Assembly: GCA_905250025.1 (NCBI GenBank)
Contig: CAJNOJ010000099.1
Location: 62,001 to 126,000 of the forward strand
Length of the DNA: 64,000 nt
From: Adineta ricciae
Taxonomy: Eukaryota; Rotifera; Eurotatoria; Adinetida; Adinetidae
Direction: 5' to 3'
Program-made: the position numbers and the translations under genes
Notes under the pieces: model-generated
The model's database searches: none
Told to the model about the DNA's origin: nothing
Seen by the model: only the letters and a program-made list of their open reading frames with translations
Shown here: piece by piece, positions 36,380 to 47,198 of the stretch
How positions within the stretch are numbered: the stretch's first letter is position 1
Layout of the letters: every line of letters begins with the position of its first letter

Positions 36380-38107
36380 TCATTGCGGTGATGTTTTGCC
36401 GACATACTTGCCTTTTTTCCAGTATCCTAGTTTTCTACGGCCATCTGCAAAAGTTAACCGACCATAACCATGCATTTTTCCATTCAAAAACGCACCATCA
36501 TATTGACTACCACTGATCCAGACGAACACTCCATCACCACTCATTTTGTCATTGAACCAAGCACCAGCATATATGCTGCCACTTTTGTAGGTATAAGTGC
36601 CGTAGCCATGTTTTCTGTCATTGTCAAATTTCCCATCATAGAAATCACCATTTTTCCACCTTCGTTTTCCCCAACCTTGTGCTTTTCCATCTACGTAATC
36701 ACCTTTGTACTCATCACCGTCGTTAGAGTAAAATCTGCCAACAGCGTTTGGTTTTCCGTTTTCATGAAATCCTTCATAGCAAGTTCCGTTCGACCACATA
36801 CTTTTTCCATGACCGTAAGGTCTCCCAAGCAACCAGTTGCCTTCATAAACATAACCGCCACTACGGTAGAAAATGCCAAATTTCTGCATTCTACCACGCT
36901 CAAAATTTCCTTCATATCGATCACCATTGGAACATATCCAAACGCCCTTCCCTGTAGCTCGACTTTCAGCTTCATAGCCTTTGTACACCATTCCATCAAC
37001 ACTGGTATATTTGGCAAATCCATCTCTCTTACCATTTACCTGACTAACTTCATATATACCACCAGTCATAAATTTGATAGTCGAGATCACTCTGTTGTCT
37101 TCGTGTTTATTGTCTCTGTCGACTAATAATAAAAGAGATCGTAACATTTCAAAAGGAAATCCATGAATACCTGAGAAAGAAGACTTGCTTCTTGCAGTAT
37201 TTTCTGACGGTCGATATAAAACTGTACCATTATGCAAACCTTGATAAATTAATCAGTTTATTTGGTATAGTCGTAGAGGTAAGAAAAAATCTGGCTGTGT
37301 AACGACCGATATCAACAGTCGACAATTGAATTCATCGATAGTCCTGCTCATGTCTTCAACATAGTTTTAATACTCACTTATATCGTTTCTCGGCAACAAT
37401 CTTTGCGGTGAAATAGATTTATCAACTGACTGCGATGTTTCAGAGATGTCGGGGCAGATTTCTTTTAAAGATAACCGGGAAACGCTGTTTGTGTAAGAAT
37501 CGATAATGACGGTTTTAATTAATAGCCGTGTGCCTGGACATAGTAGTACTTCGTCCTCACCCGTATTAGCTGTAAAATTGCGTACATTCTTGCCGTTCAA
37601 AACTTCTATTGAACAAAGGCATAGGTTTTCATCGATTAGCTGTCTGATAAAACTGCTTGAGTATGAGCATGAACTAAAGTTCCACCAACTTATCTCTCTA
37701 TTCTTGTAGATTTTATTGGCAATATCTTTACGCATAGCACGGAAAAACACACCTTTAACAGACGGAAGTTTTTCCAAAGCAGTATTCAGTAATTTAAGAA
37801 AACCAAACCAAGGCGCAATCGAACCATATCTATCTGACGTTATTGTCTGATTTAACAGGTTATGTAAACTTTGTTCGCCCCATTCACTTGTGTAAAGATA
37901 TATAGCAGCGGATTCATCACCTGTGAGCTTGTATTGTGAGAAATGGTGACGTTTGGTTTCGGCCGTTTTCATGTGTTGGTGTAATCCTTCGACGGAAAGA
38001 ACCAAAGACTCGAGAGCTATTCCAAGCGGCAGAAGAGGTTGCTTCCTATAATACTGATAAAACAATGGTTCTCGTTCATTGTAGTATTCTTGAATAAACC
38101 GGCTCAT
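36380..38107 (-). CDS. Arginine-type mono-ADP-ribosyltransferase fused to eight MORN repeats
   Basis: Exon 1 38107-37378 and exon 2 37239-36380 (1590 nt, 529 aa), joined by a 137-nt intron with a strong GTGAGT donor. Residues 1-245 are an R-S-ExE ADP-ribosyltransferase: Arg123 in GVFFRAMRKDI, the Ser motif in WWNFSSCSYS (145-148) and GEDEVLLCPGTR with Glu184 and Glu186. It is like animal ARTC and the many bdelloid ART genes. The second exon encodes eight MORN units (RYEGNF, VYEGNW, CYEGFH, EYKGDY, FYDGKF, IYAGAW, QYDGAF and a weaker first), which bind membranes or lipids. No signal peptide is visible, so a cytoplasmic, membrane-recruited enzyme is likely. Separate genes are possible, but phase and splice sites support the fusion. 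Confidence 0.8.
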
Positions 38108-38202
38108 ATATTTCTTACGACAAAAATAGTGTATGTTTGTTGCTAGAGAGAATGAATTTTAAACAGTGGAGTTTTGTTAAATAGTCACATTTTTTTATTG
38201 AC

Positions 38203-38406
38203 TCACTCACAACAGAAAGGATAAAAGTGTTCTGTGCACGAAGTCAAATAACGACGGCAACGGTGAAAACCGTCTTGGTAGGAAGAAGGACAAAACATGT
38301 TGGTTTCATTTAACATCGAGCTCTCCACTATCAGCGTTACCAATAAGAGCGTATAATTCACACAAGCTCGATATGAAAAGCGCCAATTTTTTTCCCAAGA
38401 AATCAA
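38203..38406 (-). CDS. Possible small Cys-rich secreted peptide (partial model)
   Basis: The frame ends in NMFCPSSYQDGFHRC, RRYLTSC and PFCCE, with five Cys in the last 30 residues, after a hydrophobic stretch (YTLLLVTLIVES) that could be a signal sequence. There is no good ATG before the hydrophobic part, and an AATAAA follows the stop closely. An upstream exon is probably missing. No family recognised. Confidence 0.3.
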   Translation of the reverse strand: MISWEKNWRFSYRACVNYTLLLVTLIVESSMLNETNMFCPSSYQDGFHRCRRYLTSCTEHFYPFCCE

Positions 38407-38896
38407 TATTTCTTTTACTGGCCAATCGCATCTAGTGAAAGAAATGCCATATATTGCTTTGAATAGTAATGATGACAGCGTATTACTTCACCCTCCGATT
38501 GTACAGTTGATGCATAGATGTGAATGCAGAAGGATTGATTGTGACGATACTTTCGTGTAAAATCTGAATTAGGGAAGGAGATTGAGATACAACGAGTTAT
38601 CACTTATATAGCCTGTATATTCTTCAAGATTAAACACACAACCGTGTTTTTTCAAATTTTGTACGAAAACGTCAAACAAGACTGCGTTCGCAAGGCAGAT
38701 AGGGAACATAGGGCAAATGCTGATACGGTTTTAAAGAATTGGTTGCAAGAGGTTGACATATGTACAAATGCAATATTATATTAAATAATGATTTCGTTGA
38801 TTCATTCGTATCAAGAACAGTAACATTTACGAGAATATTCTCTTTTTCCAAGGACTGTTCTCGACGATTTTCAACATCGAGCGATGTTGTGGGCTT

Positions 38897-39823
38897 TTAA
38901 CCCAAGAACTTGAAGGTCAATTGTTTGATTTCCTGTCGAAACGCTTTTGACACACAGAGAAATACGAAAAAATTGTTGCAGTAAAATATATAATAGAAGA
39001 AACTGAGAAAATTATTTTCAAAATGACCCAAAGCTTGTTCGGAGAGTGTTGTCGTTTTATCCACCATGATTACTGCATATAGCAATGCCTCAAGGTCGAC
39101 ATAAACGATATCTTGACCAAATAAGCATCGAAGTAATTGAAAGTCTTTTTCATGCATTGCTCGAATTTGTTTTCGTTGTTGATGAGAAACGGAGCGAATT
39201 TGTCGGACATTTAAAAATGCCAAAACAGATAGAATAGTCATCGAAAGACAAATAAGAGTATTGATGATCATTACAGAAATGGCAATAAAAGACAAATAAT
39301 ATTCTGAAAGATTGTGATAACAGATAGAGTAGAAAGGGTAGATCTGTTGCATATTTGTTTTTATGATTATGTTAAAATGAAATATAAATCAAAATCTTAT
39401 ACTTATGCTAACTGAAAAGTATGCTAAACGTTTCGAGCTACATATAAAACATGTATCAATATTTTGCGAGGAAATTAACAAACGATCAATTGTTGCCAGA
39501 ATTAACACAGAAACTATGAGTATAGCGAGAACATGTGAAGAGTAGAAGAGAATTTTACACGATATAATATTCAGATTGGATACATTTATACGATATCCAG
39601 TGAGTAAAATGCTCGCAAGAATTGTTATATTGATGTACAATAAACTTAGGAAAAGACAAACTTTAAAATATAGTACACACATATTTGTACTCGAAGCTTG
39701 TTTCAGAAATACAAATGCACTCATGATAAAGAATATAGAAAGTAAATATTTATACGTAAACGTAGTAGTATCACTAAAAGTCTTGATGCAATAAGAATCG
39801 CAGATATCCATGATGTCTGTCAC
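38897..39823 (-). pseudogene. Rhodopsin-like 7TM receptor copy with a stop at the TM4 Trp
   Basis: A single frame covers a 7TM protein of the same family as the genes at 40366, 44090 and 59523: CVLYFKVCLFLSLLYINITI, ILATIDRLLISSQNI, SKRLAYFSVSIS, then TGA at 39391-39389, then the same frame continues (FIFHF) to NVRQIRSV, DFQLLRCLF and FVFLCVSKAFRQEIKQ. The paralogue has Trp where the TGA sits (GTAFWILF), at the position of the conserved TM4 Trp. Except for this TGG to TGA change the frame is open for about 308 codons, although the TM1 region is poorly conserved. It is most likely a recent pseudogene; a sequencing error or stop readthrough is not excluded. Confidence 0.7.
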
Positions 39824-40365
39824 ATGTTGAGGAAGACACTTTTTCGACTTCTTTACAGCTTTAGACGTCCTCTCATGTGACTTGTTATTTATATCTGAGT
39901 ACTCAATTTACCTTTCGTGTTTATACTTTAATATAAAAAATGGCTGGTCGATCCTATGATCAACTAAAGTTATGCGCATGTTATAATTCATCTTTGTTGT
40001 TTATATAAACGAAAAATTTATATAGTACAAGAACTTAACCAGAGGTTATTCGTTTTTCCTTTGTAAAATAATCCTTGCTTGCGGTGATCTTTTGCTGGAA
40101 ACGATTTTCATGGAACTATGTCGCTTCTAACGTCTAATCTCTTGAGGTGACACTAATCTAATCCAATCCTTTTGAATTTTGCGTATCGAAAACGTAGCAT
40201 TTTATGTTATATCGAAGATTATGAAAATAAGCATCTGAATAGTTTGCACCACGCAATCTAAAGTTTTTATAGCTATGAATAAATGCAGAATATGTGCACG
40301 TGATAACACGCGTGGTCTATTACTTTAATAGAAAAAAAATGAGATAATTTCATCATTATATAGAG
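39824..40365. other. Gene-free stretch between two 7TM genes
   Basis: About 0.54 kb, AT-rich, without recognisable coding. It separates two minus-strand paralogues and probably holds the promoter of the downstream copy. Confidence 0.4.
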
Positions 40366-41430
40366 TCAAGCTTGACAATCAATTATACTTATGGGCGCTT
40401 GAAGTTCTACCGTATTTCTTTTTGCTACCAATCGCTCGTTATGATTTTCTAAACGATATCTTGGTAAGTCCTTCTTAATGATCTTATAGATCAATCGTTT
40501 GACTTCCATTCGAAATGCTTTCGAAAGAGTAAGAAAAATAAAGAAGCCAGCGCAAAATGGTATATGGTGCGAAAGCACAGTGCATTGTACGAAAAAACTG
40601 TCGATTGCTAATTCTATAGGTGTATATACTAATGTATTCTTTACAAGTCCATATATAGCAGTTACAGTAGTTGCAAATGTGAAGATAATGTAAATAATAT
40701 CATGAGCAAGTAGGCAACGAAGCAGTTCGAAGTCTTTCTTAGTCATTGAGCGAATTTCTCGATGATTAGTTCGATGAATTAACCGGATGTGTCGTACGTT
40801 CCTAAATGATACGATTGATAGTGCTATCATAAGAACCGAAAAGAGAGTATGATAAATGACATATGAGTATGAAACGAAGGCTGTATAAACTCTCGCTGAG
40901 TAATCGAAATAGCACACGAAACGGTTCGGATAAATTTCTAGAATAATGCCCTTGACAAGTAAGTGCAAACTGAACAATATCCAGAAAGCTGTGCCTAATC
41001 CAATAGAAAAATAGGCCAAACGTTTCGAACTATACAGGCGCATGTCGATATTTTGCGAAGAAATTAGTAAACGGTCTACTGAAGAAAGAATAAGTATAGT
41101 TGGAAAAATATTTGCGAATACAAGTGATACATAGAGAAACAATTTACAAAGAACAGCATGATAAGATTGTATGCTAATTCCAAAACCATTCGAAAGTATT
41201 GAGAAAAGTAGTGTTGTATTGATATAACCTGTATTGCAGAGAAGGCAAAGATTAAAATAAAGAACGCAGACGTTTTTCTTCCAAGATCTTTTTGAAAAAA
41301 TCAATGCATTTATAATATTGACTATGTTACTAGTAACGTACAATATAGGAACAAAGTACCGGTAAGTGTATACGGGAATCTGTTCCAATAAATTTATATA
41401 GAAAAGATCATCTGAAGATATCGTAGCCAT
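40366..41430 (-). CDS. Rhodopsin-like G-protein-coupled receptor, orphan
   Basis: Single exon, 354 aa from the ATG at 41430 (the longer frame starts with TTG). Seven hydrophobic helices are visible. TM1 holds PILYVTSNIVNIINALIF, a Cys sits before TM3 (AVLCKLFLYVS), the DRY region is replaced by SSVDRLLISSQN, and TM7 ends in FFIFLTLSKAFRMEVKRLI with the basic helix 8. The family is the intronless, peptide-receptor-like group of four copies in this window. The DRY Arg is kept, so G-protein coupling is plausible; the ligand is unknown. The C-terminal tail contains no palmitoylation Cys cluster. Confidence 0.8.
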   Translation of the reverse strand: MATISSDDLFYINLLEQIPVYTYRYFVPILYVTSNIVNIINALIFSKRSWKKNVCVLYFNLCLLCNTGYINTTLLFSILSNGFGISIQSYHAVLCKLFLYVSLVFANIFPTILILSSVDRLLISSQNIDMRLYSSKRLAYFSIGLGTAFWILFSLHLLVKGIILEIYPNRFVCYFDYSARVYTAFVSYSYVIYHTLFSVLMIALSIVSFRNVRHIRLIHRTNHREIRSMTKKDFELLRCLLAHDIIYIIFTFATTVTAIYGLVKNTLVYTPIELAIDSFFVQCTVLSHHIPFCAGFFIFLTLSKAFRMEVKRLIYKIIKKDLPRYRLENHNERLVAKRNTVELQAPISIIDCQA

Positions 41431-44089
41431 GATGATGAACAGACGGTTTCTTGAAATGTAAATTTTAGAGTATGAAATCTTCTCTTCTCTCAAGCTTCTT
41501 TTTTTGAGATTCTGTTGTCATGATTTTAGGATAAGAAGATTATTCCTTGAGATAGGATTTTGAACATAGAAAATTACCGGTATTTATGCGAAGAAGCAAA
41601 CTGAGTCTGTCCTTTGAAAAAAGTTAGCTGAAAACAAATTGGTGATTCGATATTGCTTTACTTTTGTCCATCAATTACAATTGACGGACTTGCTCCGATG
41701 ATGTCAACGATTCTACTCAACATGAATAAACTGTCTTGTTCTTCGTTCTCTTCTCTTATATGAAAAAGCTATATGTATTACTAATGTTAATTATTAGATT
41801 AAATCTTCTGAGAGCTTAATTTCAGTATTTGAAAAAATTTTAATCCAAACTCTAATCCTGAATATTAATTGTAAAAGTAAGAAGACGCTCGCTACACATC
41901 CTTAAAACAAGTACATAGGTCGTGCTCCAAACACGTAAATCTTATGTAGAGAACTTGTCCCGATGACCCGTAAATCTTTAGGGCAAGTGGATATCTCATT
42001 TCGTCGTCTTATCTGATGTAATTAACTGTTACAGTGCGCTTTTCTCTATACACATCTTATGTTCACAAATCTGTTTTCATCAAGGGTGAAAACTTATCAC
42101 ATTCCCAGCAAACGCTAGAAGAGCATTACGGAAGAAATTCTAAAGTCCAAACAAGTTTCACTTTAAAAGATTATAATAGGATCAATCTAGGAGTAAGATC
42201 TCTTAAAAGTATCCAATAGCTTTTCAACTTGTGTGAGAATAGATGCTCTTACAAAAAAATGGATAGAAATTGATGATCTAATAAACTATCTCATATGCCA
42301 TGGCAACTTGAAGTTAGACATATCATTAGAAATGATGTAGAAAATAATGTAAAGTACAAAGTACAAATATTTAAGGATGCCATAGGGGTGCGAACTGCTT
42401 GGGCTTATACGAAGATAAGGCTTGAACAGTAGAAGAAAACGTTCTGAAAAACATCCGGCACGTTTTCCTCTCACTATTGTATACCACTTTGTGAAACGTA
42501 CTAAAACATTATTCATCATAGTATAGATCACAGTACCCTAAATGTAATGATAATCGCTGGAAAGCCATGTAAACTTTGTTGAATCATCGAATGAATCAAA
42601 TACAGTCTTGGTGCTTATTTTGCTTGGCATTGTCAAACAGCTCTGCACTATTCAATTTCTTGTGTCACATTGCTCAGGCACCTCTACTATTCAGCGTTTG
42701 CGAAATCAATAGTCAGCAATATAATCTCGCGAAAAATCTCGATATAGTCGATGCTTTTTCGAGTACAACAAGGTTACTTCAAAGTGAATCATTTCGGTAT
42801 AGCTTCGTACTCTTGAATACATTTTACGTTACAATAATTGACTAACCGTGTGTAAACATTCCTTGTTAAATCCACTCTATAATGGATAGCACGAGCATAG
42901 CTGATTACCGATATCTTGTTGTCGAGTTGAACGATGAAAAAATCGGATGGACCATATAACTCATATCGAGTACTTCTGGACGCGATGAGAAGTGTGAAAA
43001 AATAATTGCTTCGGACGATACTATTTGACCGTTCTCTGATATATTACATTTTGTTTCTAAAAGTTTTATCACAAAACGTTTCGCTTATTTATTGACTTCT
43101 ATCAATGCTTTCATAAGTTTGATTTATTCGTTGCATGTAGTAGTGACGCTTTAACTGTATCTTACTCTGAAAAAGTCAAGTCAAGTAATATATCGCAGCT
43201 CAAATTTGAAGAATGAACTGAATAGAGCACGCCAAATGATATCGTTCATGAATAAACAAAAAATTGTACATATTTCAGCTTTATCAATTTTATTTTAATT
43301 ACTTTGATATCGGGTTCACATGACACTATATAAATTCTGATGAGTTGCGGGATTATCTATACGTGTTACTAACCTAACGAAATATGAACAAATTAAAAAT
43401 ATTCCACTGCATTTCTTTAAAATTTGCTTTGCTTTACCGAGAACAGTAAAGATAAAGTGCCGTCTCTACTTGCATGCGTTGATTTAAACTAATATTGAAA
43501 TTATCTTAGATTATGATTGCTTTATCACACTTTAGACTGCATGTTTCTTTATTTATATATACATTCAATACCAAGCTGAAGAATTTTTTCGCAAACTTCT
43601 TTGTAGAAGTTTAATGGCATCGATCGATGACGATTATTCATTCACGTCAGACGTCAGCACGAATTCAAAATGGTGTGATCAGAATGAGTTTATTCACGAG
43701 ATACTTAAATATTATATTCATACAAAAAGCTAGTGTCATTTATAGGCACGTTGTTGTTCGTTTTTCTCAATTAGGAAGTTCGTTAGACAGCGACAAACTT
43801 AACGTATGTTTTTTGATTTTGTGAAATTATACAAGGTACGTACGCGCCGCCTACAGATTCGGTTTTCGCTTCAATACTCGTCAATACTATTTTGCGAAGA
43901 GAGAAAAAAAGCAAAGTTTGAATTACAGTTCAAACCAATGCATCTATGTGAGTTTTTATGGCTGATCACAGTTAATTCATGGTTCATAACTTCATATCTT
44001 CTATAATTAAAGTATTCTGTCTGCATGAGAAACTCCAGACATGAGACAAAAAATGCAGGTGCTTTAAGGATTTACATTATAATTTCAAA
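41431..44089. other. Long gene-free stretch between 7TM genes
   Basis: About 2.66 kb, AT-rich. The open frames at 42286, 42576 and 43627 show no motif, and I see no repeat structure. Confidence 0.4.
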
Positions 44090-45154
44090 ATGGCTTATTC
44101 CGATGGTTACGTCGTTCAACTTCTTATGAATATACCTATTTACCTTCATCAATATGTAGCTCCTATCTTGTATGTTATCGGCAATTTAGGAAATTGTTTA
44201 ACGGTTTTTATATTTCTGAAAAGATCGTGGAGAAAAAATGTTTGTGTTCTCTATTTTCTTGTTTGTCTCCTTTCAAATTCCATTTTTATCAATGCATCTT
44301 TATTGGGAACGATCTTTACTACTGGATTTCAAATCGATTTGACAGATTCGAATGAATTTCTATGTAAATTTTTTTATTACATTACTTTTCTTACATCTAT
44401 CTACTATCCGGTAACACTTATTCTTGCTTCAATTGATCGTCTCTTGGTTTCATCACAAAATGTTAGCGTACGCTTGTATAGTTCTAAACGTTTAGCTTAT
44501 CTTAATATTAGTATCAATACGGCTCTATGTATTGTGTTTTCTTTACATCTATTCATCAAAGTTCATATTCAACGAATACGTCCAACAGTATACAAATGTT
44601 ATTACGATCAATCTTCTTCATATCTGAATTTTTTCATTTATTCAACATTATTAATCAGTGTTCTTCTACCGCTGATTATGATTCTCTTATCAGTTCTTGC
44701 TTTTAAGAACGTTCGCCGCATTCAAGCAATTGCTCGTCAGCGGCGTCAGGGCATCCGATCTATGAATAAGAAAGATTTTCAACTGCTCCGATGTCTTTAT
44801 GTTCATAATATTATCTATATTATTTGCAGTGCATTAATTGTCATTGCCATCGGCTATGGCTTAAGATTAAAATATGAGACATCAACAGCTGTGGAACTAG
44901 CCATTCAGAATTTCTTGATGGGTTCTGGTACTTTTATTCATTATTTGCCTTACATATCGAATATTTTCGTTTTTATCTGTGTGTCAAAGGCGTTTCGAAC
45001 GGAGGTGAAACGTGTGATCCTCAAAATTTGCCATAGAGACTTGAATACAGTGCGAGATATAGAAGAAAACAACCAGCCTGAGGTAATTAGGAACAATATC
45101 GGATTAAATGCTATGATAAGTACCATCAATTTGAACACTCATCGAGAATTTTAA
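44090..45154 (+). CDS. Rhodopsin-like G-protein-coupled receptor, orphan
   Basis: Single exon, 354 aa, starting MAYSDGYVVQLLMNIPIY. Seven TM helices follow the same pattern as the gene at 40366: PILYVIGNLGNCLTVFIFLK in TM1, a Cys before TM3 (NEFLCKFFYYIT), LASIDRLLVSSQN at the end of TM3, KDFQLLRCLYVHNIIYII entering TM6, and NIFVFICVSKAFRTEVKRVI at TM7/helix 8. TM1 carries the GN of the classic motif. It is inverted relative to the two copies at 38.9-41.4 kb, so the three form a local family. Intact by all signs. Confidence 0.85.
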   Translation: MAYSDGYVVQLLMNIPIYLHQYVAPILYVIGNLGNCLTVFIFLKRSWRKNVCVLYFLVCLLSNSIFINASLLGTIFTTGFQIDLTDSNEFLCKFFYYITFLTSIYYPVTLILASIDRLLVSSQNVSVRLYSSKRLAYLNISINTALCIVFSLHLFIKVHIQRIRPTVYKCYYDQSSSYLNFFIYSTLLISVLLPLIMILLSVLAFKNVRRIQAIARQRRQGIRSMNKKDFQLLRCLYVHNIIYIICSALIVIAIGYGLRLKYETSTAVELAIQNFLMGSGTFIHYLPYISNIFVFICVSKAFRTEVKRVILKICHRDLNTVRDIEENNQPEVIRNNIGLNAMISTINLNTHREF

Positions 45155-45512
45155 TAAAAAGAAAGCCTTCTGATTGATAAATGTATACGATCTATTTCTT
45201 TATTAACAAATCAGAGACTCCTCTACAAAATGAAACAGTGGAGATCACGATTTGGTAGATGAATGCTACCCGATCATGATATTGTGATTAGTATATCGCT
45301 GACACGAAGATGCTTTCATAATTTTCGCAACGATTTACTCTTATGCAACATGTCGACCTTTACAGCAAGGTAGAACTGAGTATCTTTAAGGTGCTTTTTA
45401 TCTGCTCTTATTCTTAAGAATGGGAAAGCGATAAAAGGAGGAGACATGTGCCTGTTTCTACTGTTTCACCTGAAAGTAAATTATACGATATTCTTCTTCT
45501 TCTTAAAGACGG
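45155..45512. other. Spacer before the MFS gene
   Basis: About 0.36 kb. Presumably the promoter of the intronless transporter. Nothing else seen. Confidence 0.4.
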
Positions 45513-46820
45513 ATGGCAATTACGGACAAGTTAGAAGACTTCGTGGAACAAAGTATCGTCCGTATAACAGGCCAGAAGAATGAGGAAGTTACTGATATTC
45601 AACTTTCCGCCCAAAGTCAACGTGGTCTCGATTGGTTTTGTTTTTTCCTCTCTGATATTCTCAACGGTGTTGATTCTTTTTTAACTGTCTACCTTGCAGG
45701 CAAAAATTGGCAGCCACAACAGATTGGCTTTGCCTTGAGTGCTTCCAGTTTTACAACTATGATATCTCAAATACCAATCGGTGCCATAGTCGATAGTGTG
45801 CGTAATAAACAAGCGCTAATCACTCTAGGAGTTGTTGTCATACCCATCACTGCAATTATTTTCGCATTCTGGCCTTTGTTTTGGCTCGTTGTCTTAGGTC
45901 AAATTATGTTAGGTATTGTCGAGCCGATGTTTTGCCCTGCAATATCAGCCATTTCTTTGGGATTGGTCGGACAAACTCACCTGGGGACGCGTATCGGTCG
46001 TAATCAAGCTTATGGAGCAGCAGGAAATGTAGTCTCAGCTGTGGTCATGGGACTTCTTGGTTACTATGTATCTACTCAATCTATTTTCTTCTTTGTCGTT
46101 GGTATTTCCGTTCCAGCATTGATATCGCTTTCATGCATTCGCCGCCATGAAATCAACTATGAACGTAGTCGTGCTGCTAAACAGTGTGTAAATGGTATGA
46201 CAGTATTCACTTATCGACAATTACTGGTTCACATTTTTCATGATCGACGTCTTCTAATATTTTTCAGTTGTGTCATATTGTTTCACTTTGGTAATGCATC
46301 AATGCTTCCCAATATGGTTCAAGCGGTTGCTCGTGACCATTCACCTGGAGCGTCTTCGGTGTTTCTATCTGCATGTGTTGCTGTTACTCAATTCGTGAGT
46401 GCATCTTTGGCTGCATGGGTTGGACGTCGTGCAGATGTCTGGGGTCGTAAGCCACTATTACTGGTTGGGTGGGCTGCAGTACCTATACGTGGTTTTGCAT
46501 GTATCTTAACTCGCAATCCTATACTTTTAGCTAGTGTTGAAATTCTCGATGGGATTGCAGCTGCTGTCTACGCCGTGGTCATAGTTCTTGTAGTTGCTGA
46601 TTTAGCTCATAACACAGGCCGATTTAATCTTTTACTTGGCGTGCTTAGTGTGTCATCCGGACTCGGTTACACGTTGAGTAATTCAATTACGGGAATAATT
46701 GTTCAACGCTTCGGTTTCAATTATGGATACATGGTTCTATCAACGTTCGGTACAGCTGGATTTATTCTATTACGATTTGCAATGCCGGAAACATTATTAG
46801 TATCAAATACTATCATCTGA
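45513..46820 (+). CDS. Major facilitator superfamily transporter, intronless
   Basis: One uninterrupted exon of 435 aa with 12 predicted TM helices in two halves. The first half has QIGFALSASSFTTMISQIPI and the loop GAIVDSVRNKQALI (the place of the A-motif); the second half carries the loop GRRADVWGRKPLLLVGW, a well-kept A-like motif (G-x-x-x-D-x-x-GRKP). The style is that of bacterial drug/proton antiporter-type MFS_1 proteins. No signal peptide or intron is present, in contrast with the neighbouring spliced genes, and the base composition is less AT-rich. Horizontal origin is an inference. Substrate unknown. Confidence 0.85.
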   Translation: MAITDKLEDFVEQSIVRITGQKNEEVTDIQLSAQSQRGLDWFCFFLSDILNGVDSFLTVYLAGKNWQPQQIGFALSASSFTTMISQIPIGAIVDSVRNKQALITLGVVVIPITAIIFAFWPLFWLVVLGQIMLGIVEPMFCPAISAISLGLVGQTHLGTRIGRNQAYGAAGNVVSAVVMGLLGYYVSTQSIFFFVVGISVPALISLSCIRRHEINYERSRAAKQCVNGMTVFTYRQLLVHIFHDRRLLIFFSCVILFHFGNASMLPNMVQAVARDHSPGASSVFLSACVAVTQFVSASLAAWVGRRADVWGRKPLLLVGWAAVPIRGFACILTRNPILLASVEILDGIAAAVYAVVIVLVVADLAHNTGRFNLLLGVLSVSSGLGYTLSNSITGIIVQRFGFNYGYMVLSTFGTAGFILLRFAMPETLLVSNTII

Positions 46821-47198
46821 GAGAATAGCACACAAACTGTTCTTAGTGTACTCTTTCAAGACTGTATCTTGCTTTACATCAGAAACTTGCACACACTAAT
46901 TTTTAGACGTCATATACATTCCTGTGAACATCTTTAAGGGAAAAGTTCAAGAACTATTGCGCTACCGTCAAGTATTTTAGATAAAATGTGACAAAGCATT
47001 GACTTTTCGATAGTTTGCAAATACAACAGAAGCTTTAGCGACGTCAAAAGTTACTATATGCGTTTGTAGCAATTGTATTTGGACTCTTCTAGTAGTGGAT
47101 AGATTTAGCGAACGTAATGATCTGTGTGTCAGATAGTTTGCTTTTTATTCATGTTAATCTAAACGAAAAGTATCCGTAGATGTCATTCTGGTTGTTTT
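46821..47198. other. Gene-free spacer
   Basis: About 0.38 kb between the convergent MFS and polycystin-channel genes. Nothing supported. Confidence 0.4.

Noticed and set aside
36470..37126. Long plus-strand open frame of 218 codons
   Set aside because: It is the antisense of the MORN repeats; the repetitive minus-strand coding explains it.
39389..39391. Selenocysteine at the TGA in the 7TM gene
   Set aside because: Paralogues have Trp, not Cys, at this position and no selenoprotein family matches.
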